Source: Celerinatantimonas sp046054165
Lineage (GTDB): Bacteria; Pseudomonadota; Gammaproteobacteria; Enterobacterales; Celerinatantimonadaceae
Assembly (NCBI RefSeq): GCF_046054165.1
Contig: NZ_JBFNXK010000007.1
Coordinates: 124,001-188,000 of the forward strand
Length of the DNA: 64,000 nucleotides
Direction of reading: 5' to 3'
The position numbers and the translations under genes were made by a program. The notes below the pieces were generated by a model, which made no database searches, was not told the DNA's origin, and saw only the letters and a program-made list of their open reading frames with translations. This document shows positions 58,850-64,000 of this stretch, piece by piece. Each line of letters begins with the position of its first letter. Position 1 is the first letter of the stretch.

Positions 58850-60421
58850 ATGGCGCAGTCAATCGATACAATTAAATCCGGCTATCCGCTGTTTGAACAG
58901 CCGGAATATCAGGATGTGTTCGCGCGGAAAAAATCACAGTTTGAAGAACCCGCCAGTCCTGAAAAAATTAAAGAGGTCTTTGAGTGGACCACGACCAAAG
59001 AATATGAAGATTTAAACTTTGAGCGTAAATCATTAACGATAAACCCGGCCAAAATGTGTCAGCCGTTGGGCGCGGTACTTTGTTCGCTAGGGTTTAAAAA
59101 TACACTGCCTTATGTACATGGTAGTCAGGGATGTGTGGCGTATTTCCGTACTTACTTCAACCGTCATTTTAAAGAGCCTGTGGCGTGTGTTTCAGACTCA
59201 ATGACCGAAGATGCGGCAGTGTTCGGTGGCCATAAAAATATGAATGAAGGCCTGGAAAATGCCTATGCATTGTATAAACCTGACATCATTGCGGTATCGA
59301 CAACGTGTATGGCTGAAGTCATTGGTGATGACCTGAATGCATATACCCAAAATGCGAAAAAAGATGGGTGTGTACCTGAAGATTTACCATTACCTTTTGC
59401 ACATACCCCAAGTTTTGTTGGGAGTCATATCACCGGTTGGGATGGCATGTTTGAAGGGTTCTGCCGGTACTTTACAGCTCTCAACATGGATGATAAAGCA
59501 GTCGGTAGCAATGGAAAAATTAACCTTGTGACCGGATTCGATACCTATCTGGGAAACTATCGTGTGTTGAAACGCATGATGCAGGAAATGGATGTCGATT
59601 ATTCTTTGCTCAGTGACCCATCTGAAGTGTTGGATACACCCGCCGATGGCGAATATCGCATGTATTCAGGGGGAACAACCCAAGAAGAGATCAAAGACGC
59701 TCCGAATGCGATTGATACCTTGTTACTGCAACCGCAGCAACTCGTTAAAACGAAAAAATTCGTTCAGGGGACTTGGAATCAGCCTGCCACATCAGTGCGA
59801 ATTCCGATTGGATTGAGTGCGACCGATGAATTGTTGATGACCATCAGCCAATTGACCGGGAAACCCATCAGTGAATCATTAACCAAAGAACGGGGCCGTT
59901 TAGTCGATATGATGACGGATTCTCATACCTGGTTACATGGGAAAAAATTTGGTTTATATGGTGACCCTGATTTTGTTATGGGATTGGCACAGTTCTTGAT
60001 GGAACTCGGTGCGGAACCAACCGTTATCCTTTGTCATAATGCCAACAAACGTTGGAAAAAAGAGATGGATAAAATTTTACAAAGTTCTCCATACGGTCAG
60101 GGAAGTGAAGTGTTTGTGGGTAAAGATCTATGGCATTTCCGTTCATTGATGTTTACACGTAAGCCTGATTTTATGATTGGTAATTCATACGGTAAATTTA
60201 TCCAACGCGATACTTTAGCGAAAGGTAAAGAGTTTGAAGTTCCATTAATTCGTATTGGCTTCCCACTGTTTGATCGTCACCATCTACACCGCCAGACCAC
60301 TTGGGGTTATGAAGGTGCCATGCAGATCCTGACCACGTTGGTGAATTCGGTTCTTGATAAATTAGATCAGGATACGATGGAACTGGGTAAAACTGATTAC
60401 TCGTTTGATTTGGTCCGATAG
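58850..60421 (+). CDS. nifK: Nitrogenase MoFe protein beta chain
   Basis: NifK pairs with NifD in the alpha2-beta2 MoFe protein. The 523-aa chain carries the P-cluster cysteines in AKMCQPLGAVLCSLGF, HGSQGCVAYFRTYFNRH and VSTTCMAEVIGDDLNAY, and the conserved end RIGFPLFDRHHLHRQTTWGYEG. The start at 58850 (MAQSIDTIKSG) follows GAAGGAGATCATC; five codons upstream are open but not needed. A hairpin with T tract immediately downstream separates it from nifT. Confidence 0.98.
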   Translation: MAQSIDTIKSGYPLFEQPEYQDVFARKKSQFEEPASPEKIKEVFEWTTTKEYEDLNFERKSLTINPAKMCQPLGAVLCSLGFKNTLPYVHGSQGCVAYFRTYFNRHFKEPVACVSDSMTEDAAVFGGHKNMNEGLENAYALYKPDIIAVSTTCMAEVIGDDLNAYTQNAKKDGCVPEDLPLPFAHTPSFVGSHITGWDGMFEGFCRYFTALNMDDKAVGSNGKINLVTGFDTYLGNYRVLKRMMQEMDVDYSLLSDPSEVLDTPADGEYRMYSGGTTQEEIKDAPNAIDTLLLQPQQLVKTKKFVQGTWNQPATSVRIPIGLSATDELLMTISQLTGKPISESLTKERGRLVDMMTDSHTWLHGKKFGLYGDPDFVMGLAQFLMELGAEPTVILCHNANKRWKKEMDKILQSSPYGQGSEVFVGKDLWHFRSLMFTRKPDFMIGNSYGKFIQRDTLAKGKEFEVPLIRIGFPLFDRHHLHRQTTWGYEGAMQILTTLVNSVLDKLDQDTMELGKTDYSFDLVR

Positions 60422-60447
60422 ATTTAATTCGACAATTCAACAAATTT

Positions 60448-60476
60448 GACTGGGTGTTTCACCCGGTCTTTGTTTT
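60448..60476 (+). terminator. Attenuator-type terminator between nifK and nifT
   Basis: GACTGGGTG pairs with CACCCGGTC (one G-U) around TTT, then TTTGTTTT. It should end most nifHDK transcripts and leave nifTY at lower level. Confidence 0.7.
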
Positions 60477-60502
60477 CCCTGGAAATTAAATTAGGAGTTA
60501 AA

Positions 60503-60718
60503 ATGCCAAACGTTATATTTAGACAGCAAACGGATGGGCTATATGCCTATATCGCGAAACGTGATTTAGAGGCTAAAGTCGTTAACATTGAATTTGACTC
60601 TCCTGATCATTGGGGTGGAAAAATTGAATTAGCGAATGGACAAAGCTGGTTTTTAACACCACAACCCCGAATGCCTTCGTTTCCAATAACGCTTCGTTTA
60701 TCTCGGGCTGCTGAATAA
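60503..60718 (+). CDS. nifT: NifT/FixU-family protein
   Basis: A 71-aa protein starting MPNVIFRQQTDGLYAYIAKR, with WGGKIELANGQSWFL, the standard NifT pattern. Its role is not established; it is almost always found after nifK. The start at 60503 follows TTAGGAGTT; the open frame continues 19 codons upstream across the terminator hairpin and is not coding. 10 bases separate it from nifY. Confidence 0.92.
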   Translation: MPNVIFRQQTDGLYAYIAKRDLEAKVVNIEFDSPDHWGGKIELANGQSWFLTPQPRMPSFPITLRLSRAAE

Positions 60719-60728
60719 GGAGGCAAGG

Positions 60729-61343
60729 ATGCAACCTACCATTGATATGAATTGGTTGTGTCGTCGCTATCAATTAGTTAAGCAATTAGGAATATCCCTA
60801 GCGACACTACCTTTAACAACACCTACGCAAGACCAGTTACAGCAACTTGCTGATGAAACAGGTGTTTCTTTTCAAGATTTTCAATCCATTTTAACCGAAC
60901 CTCTTCCGGAGCAGTGGCAGCTTTTTGAGCAACATCCTCCGCTTGCTGCCAAATCGCTTCGCTGTGCGCTGGCCAGTTCAGACGGCATTAACATTGATGG
61001 TCATTTTAGTCGTTGTCCCGTGATGCATTTGTATGACGTGTCTGCTGATTCTGTGCAATTAGTGGCCTTAAGAGAAATGCCGGCTGTTCCGGGCAGTGAT
61101 GGACATCAGCAACGGGTGGATAGCTTAAATGATTGCCAGTTGTTATTTATTGCCGCGATTGGTGGTCCAGCGGCGGCTCGAGTCATTCGTGCGGATATAT
61201 ATCCCATGAAAGTCCGTCAGCCGGCGATGATAGAGCCAACTTTAATTGATCTTCAGCAGCGATTAGCCAGTGGAAAATTACCTCCTTGGTTGAAAAAGTT
61301 GATTGGAGAAGATTGGGACGCCTGGAGTTGGCAGGAAAGTTAG
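60729..61343 (+). CDS. nifY: NifY, FeMo-co-binding / apo-dinitrogenase chaperone
   Basis: A 204-aa NifX/NafY-family protein. An N-terminal helical part (about 1-75, with FQDFQSILTEPLPEQWQLF) is followed by the FeMo-co-binding domain (CALASSDGINIDGHFSRCPVMHLYDV; LLFIAAIGGPAAARVIRADIYPMKV), and the tail PPWLKKLIG is typical. It stabilises apo-MoFe protein until cofactor insertion. The site AAGGAGG lies before the ATG. Distinguished from nifX by the extra N-terminal domain and by position after nifT. Confidence 0.9.
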   Translation: MQPTIDMNWLCRRYQLVKQLGISLATLPLTTPTQDQLQQLADETGVSFQDFQSILTEPLPEQWQLFEQHPPLAAKSLRCALASSDGINIDGHFSRCPVMHLYDVSADSVQLVALREMPAVPGSDGHQQRVDSLNDCQLLFIAAIGGPAAARVIRADIYPMKVRQPAMIEPTLIDLQQRLASGKLPPWLKKLIGEDWDAWSWQES

Positions 61344-61359
61344 CAACATTTTGTCGCAT

Positions 61360-61375
61360 TGTTTGAAAGGCGACA
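61360..61375. promoter_or_regulatory. NifA site upstream of nifE
   Basis: TGT-TTGAAAGGCG-ACA is an exact TGT-N10-ACA, overlapped by a longer dyad TGTCGC/GCGACA (61352-61375). Confidence 0.6.
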
Positions 61376-61408
61376 GTGTACATTCCTGTATTTATGGGCA
61401 TTCGCAGT

Positions 61409-61424
61409 GAGATCGATCTATGCA
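61409..61424 (+). promoter_or_regulatory. Weak sigma-54 promoter candidate for nifEN
   Basis: The best match in the gap has AG instead of GG, then N10 and GC (…AGATCGATCTATGCA). Its distance to the NifA site (about 35 bases) is shorter than usual. nifEN may instead be read through from nifHDKTY. Confidence 0.3.
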
Positions 61425-61465
61425 AGTGCTATTAAGAGATGTAGCAGAGTAAGGAGACTAACTCG

Positions 61466-62857
61466 ATGAAGCAAGCATTTGACAATCCGCTGAAAGATGA
61501 ACCGTTGTGTGAACATAACCATGAAGGTAAATCGGGATGCCGTCCGGCGAAACCCGGGGCTACGGCTGGGGGGTGTGCTTTTGATGGCGCTCAGATCGCT
61601 TTATTACCGATTGCTGATGTTGCGCACTTAATTCACGGCCCAATCGGATGTGCCGGAAGTTCTTGGGATAACCGAGGAAGTTTTTCGAGTACTCCAGGAT
61701 TATTTCGGTTAGGAATGACAACCGATTTGAGTGAACCGGACATTATTATGGGCCGGGGGGAAAGTAAAGTTGTTGCAGCGGTCGGGTACATTCAGGAGCA
61801 TTACCACCCAGCGGCTGTTTTTGTTTACAACACCTGTGTTCCAGCCATGGAAGGGGATGATTTAAATGCCGCAGCCAGATTAGCACAGGAGCGCTATCAG
61901 GTTCCGGTGATTGTGGTCGATGCTGCCGGATTTTACGGCAGTAAAAATTTAGGGAACCGAATTGCAGGTGAAGTCATGGTCGATAAAGTGGTCGGCACTC
62001 GAGAACCTGCACCGGCACCAGAGATTGAAGGCCGTAAAGTTCATGACATCTGTTTGATCGGTGAATTTAATATTGCCGGAGAATTTTGGCCGATTCAGAA
62101 ATTATTGGATGAATTGGGGATCCGGGTTTTGGCTTCGTTATCCGGTGATGCTCGTTTTGCCGAAATTCAAACCATGCATCGCAGTGAACTAAATATGGTC
62201 GTGTGTTCCCGATCATTAATGAATGTGGCTCGTAAATTAGAAGAACGTTATCAAACCCCTTGGTTTGAAGGGAGTTTTTATGGAGTTCGTGCCACGAGTG
62301 AATCGCTTCGCTATATTGCACAGCATCTGAATGATGGTGAATTGCAAGTGCGCTGTGAGTTACTGATTCAACGGGAAGAAGCACGCGTTGAAAAAGCATT
62401 GCAACAATATCGTGAACGACTGACGGGTAAACGGGTGTTGTTGTATACCGGGGGGGTTAAATCTTGGTCGGTCGTTTCGGCATTGCAAGATTTGGGGATG
62501 GAAGTCGTTGCGACTGGAACTCGCAAATCAACTGAAGCCGATAAAGCTAAAATCCGGGAGTTGATGGGAGAGGATGCGATGATGTTAGAAGATCCGAACC
62601 CACGGCATTTGCTGGATATTTGTTATCACTATCATGCCGATATGATGGTCGCTGGAGGCCGTAATCGGTATACCGCACTTAAAGCCCGCTTACCTTTTTT
62701 GGATATTAATCAGGAACGTGAGAATGCGTATGCCGGATATAACGGCATGCTGGAACTGGCCCGACAGATTTGTCAGTCGCTGGAAAGTCCTATTTGGCCA
62801 TTAGTCCGAAATCGAGCCAGTTGGCAGACTGCTTCTGGGAGGATCGCGCATGGCTGA
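61466..62857 (+). CDS. nifE: NifE, FeMo-co assembly scaffold subunit
   Basis: NifE with NifN forms the NifD/NifK-like scaffold where the NifB product matures into FeMo-co. The 463-aa protein has NifD-like cluster cysteines in GATAGGCAFDGAQIALLP, HGPIGCAGSSWDNRG and YNTCVPAMEGDDLNA, and CSRSLMNVARKLEERY where NifD has its FeMo-co cysteine region. An AAGGAG site precedes the ATG. The stop codon overlaps nifN by 8 bases. Confidence 0.96.
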   Translation: MKQAFDNPLKDEPLCEHNHEGKSGCRPAKPGATAGGCAFDGAQIALLPIADVAHLIHGPIGCAGSSWDNRGSFSSTPGLFRLGMTTDLSEPDIIMGRGESKVVAAVGYIQEHYHPAAVFVYNTCVPAMEGDDLNAAARLAQERYQVPVIVVDAAGFYGSKNLGNRIAGEVMVDKVVGTREPAPAPEIEGRKVHDICLIGEFNIAGEFWPIQKLLDELGIRVLASLSGDARFAEIQTMHRSELNMVVCSRSLMNVARKLEERYQTPWFEGSFYGVRATSESLRYIAQHLNDGELQVRCELLIQREEARVEKALQQYRERLTGKRVLLYTGGVKSWSVVSALQDLGMEVVATGTRKSTEADKAKIRELMGEDAMMLEDPNPRHLLDICYHYHADMMVAGGRNRYTALKARLPFLDINQERENAYAGYNGMLELARQICQSLESPIWPLVRNRASWQTASGRIAHG

Positions 62858-64000
62858 GATCATCAAGACTCGGAAACCGCTATCGATTTCCCCCCTTAAA
62901 ACCGGACAGGTGATGGGGGCGTCATTAGCAGCCTTGGGGATCGCGGATAGCATTGCGTTAATGCATGCGGCTCAAGGGTGTAGCTCGTTTGCGAAAGCTT
63001 TTTTTGTCCGACATTTTCAGGAGCCTATCGCCATGCAGTCGACAGCGATGGATCCTATCTCAACGATTATGGGCGCGGACAATAATATTAAATTGGCGTT
63101 GGATTTATTAGCGAAAAAGAAATCAGCAAAGGCCATTATCGTCATGAGCAATGGGCTGAGTGAAGCTCAGGGAGCTGATTTATCTCGGGCTATTAAAGAG
63201 TTCCGACAGGAGTATCCGGAGCATGAACAATTGGCCATTGTCACCGTCAGTACCCCTGATTTTTACGGGTCATTGGAAAGTGGCTATGGTGCAACGGTTG
63301 AAGCGATTATTGATCAACTCGTTCCTTCGGATCAGTTACGTCATGTCAGGAAAAAACGGATTAATATTTTAGCCGGGCACAGCCTGACAGCCGGGGATAT
63401 TGAAGCCGTAACCCGGTTGGTTGAAAGCTTTGGTTTGAATCCTATTTTTATTCCTGATTTAAGTGAATCTCTGGATGGTCATTTAGGGGATCAGGATTAT
63501 ACCTCGGTGTCTCAAGGTGGAACCCGATTAAGTGATTTGGCGAAGGTTCATGAAAGTATCGCCTCGTTGTCCATTGGTATTAGTGTGCACGCGGCGGCTA
63601 AAAAATTAGCCCAGAAAACCCAAGTGGCGACCTTCTATTTTGATCATTTAGGGGATTTTGAAAATTGCGACCGATTGGTTGAAGTGTTGATCGAATTAAC
63701 AGGACGTCAGGTCCCGGAGTATATCAATCGGGAGCGGCGACAGGTTCAGGATGCGTTACTAGATTGTCATAATATTCTCCAGGGATTTCCAATTGCAATG
63801 GCGGCAGAACCTGAATCACTCGGGTATTGGCTGGCGATTGCTCGCATGACAGGGCTTGATGAACGTGTGGTGGTGGCCCCAGCGAATCATAGTTATCTGG
63901 TTCAGCTTCCGACTGAAAAAGTCATGATTGGGGATTTTTCTGATTTGGAAGTCGCATTGGCCGACGATCCGGTGAAATTGCTTATTTCTAATTCACATGG
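62850..64000 (+). CDS. nifN: NifN, FeMo-co assembly scaffold subunit (cut by window end)
   Basis: The frame from ATG 62850 stays open to the right edge (383 codons seen, of about 440-460 expected). It starts MAEIIKTRKPLSISPLKTGQ and shows the NifK-like landmarks MHAAQGCSSFAKAFFVRHF, then QEPIAMQSTAMDPISTIMG, and further on VTVSTPDFYGSLESGY. GGGAGGATCG before the ATG is the ribosome site, and it begins inside the nifE end. Only one conserved Cys is seen in the N-terminal part, as usual for NifN. The missing part lies beyond the window. Confidence 0.95.
   Translation, partial: MAEIIKTRKPLSISPLKTGQVMGASLAALGIADSIALMHAAQGCSSFAKAFFVRHFQEPIAMQSTAMDPISTIMGADNNIKLALDLLAKKKSAKAIIVMSNGLSEAQGADLSRAIKEFRQEYPEHEQLAIVTVSTPDFYGSLESGYGATVEAIIDQLVPSDQLRHVRKKRINILAGHSLTAGDIEAVTRLVESFGLNPIFIPDLSESLDGHLGDQDYTSVSQGGTRLSDLAKVHESIASLSIGISVHAAAKKLAQKTQVATFYFDHLGDFENCDRLVEVLIELTGRQVPEYINRERRQVQDALLDCHNILQGFPIAMAAEPESLGYWLAIARMTGLDERVVVAPANHSYLVQLPTEKVMIGDFSDLEVALADDPVKLLISNSH

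Noticed and set aside
1..64000. CRISPR arrays, insertion sequences, tRNA or rRNA genes
   Set aside because: No direct-repeat/spacer arrays, transposase motifs, or cloverleaf/rRNA sequences were seen anywhere in the window.

Overview
The window is a chromosomal stretch of a diazotrophic gammaproteobacterium. The evidence is the enteric/Vibrio-like housekeeping set (AraC/AraBDA/AraFGH, a single-chain PurL of 1296 aa, MltF, TadA, RhlE, YdiJ-YdiI, BtuCD), a NifL/NifA pair of gammaproteobacterial type, a nif-linked Rnf operon, and CRP, NtrC and sigma-54 sites of gammaproteobacterial form. Moderate GC with AT-rich spacers and the gene mix would fit a Celerinatantimonas-like organism. That genus name is an inference, not something the sequence proves.

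Layout. 0-9.5 kb: L-arabinose catabolism (araB-araD-araA, an unrecognised 176-aa gene and araC, all minus) divergent from the high-affinity ABC importer araFGH (plus), sharing one control region with an E. coli-like AraC I1-I2 pair and a CRP box. 9.6-16.9 kb: housekeeping genes (a CheX-like protein, tadA, a 42-aa basic microprotein, mltF, purL). 16.9-22.6 kb: an AT-rich, loosely packed accessory stretch with a candidate small RNA, remnants of a sugar locus (DeoR-type fragment, frameshifted maltose/galactoside O-acetyltransferase), an HPRT-like phosphoribosyltransferase, a GNAT, an amidohydrolase, a zinc-ribbon membrane protein and an exported EEP-family protein. 22.6-34.6 kb: GH3 beta-glucosidase lipoprotein behind a perfect CRP box, a DASS dicarboxylate/citrate carrier, a DUF445 protein, glycogen phosphorylase, astE-btuC-btuD and a second 42-aa basic ORF. 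34.6-44.3 kb: ydiJ-ydiI, an MFS transporter, an amidoligase / class-I GATase / YqaA-type membrane protein operon, rhlE and an L-2-hydroxyacid dehydrogenase.

44.4-64 kb is a nitrogen-fixation island: rnfABCDGEH-nifF (minus, one overlapping operon), nifLA, nifBQ, nifHDK-(hairpin)-nifTY, nifE and nifN (cut by the right edge). Working model: NtrC (nitrogen status) drives nifLA from a sigma-54 promoter; NifA, restrained by the flavin sensor NifL, then switches on rnf-nifF, nifB, nifHDK and nifEN through TGT-N10-ACA type upstream sites. Rnf, powered by the ion gradient, and the flavodoxin NifF deliver low-potential electrons to NifH. NifB/NifE/NifN/NifQ/NifY build or handle FeMo-co for NifDK.

The least understood multi-gene unit is the amidoligase-GATase-YqaA operon at 39.5-41.7 kb. 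The most informative regulatory stretch is the 274-bp rnfA/nifL divergent region, where an NtrC-like site, two sigma-54 promoter candidates and a NifA site can be read. All assignments come from reading the sequence and remembered family features; no database search was run.
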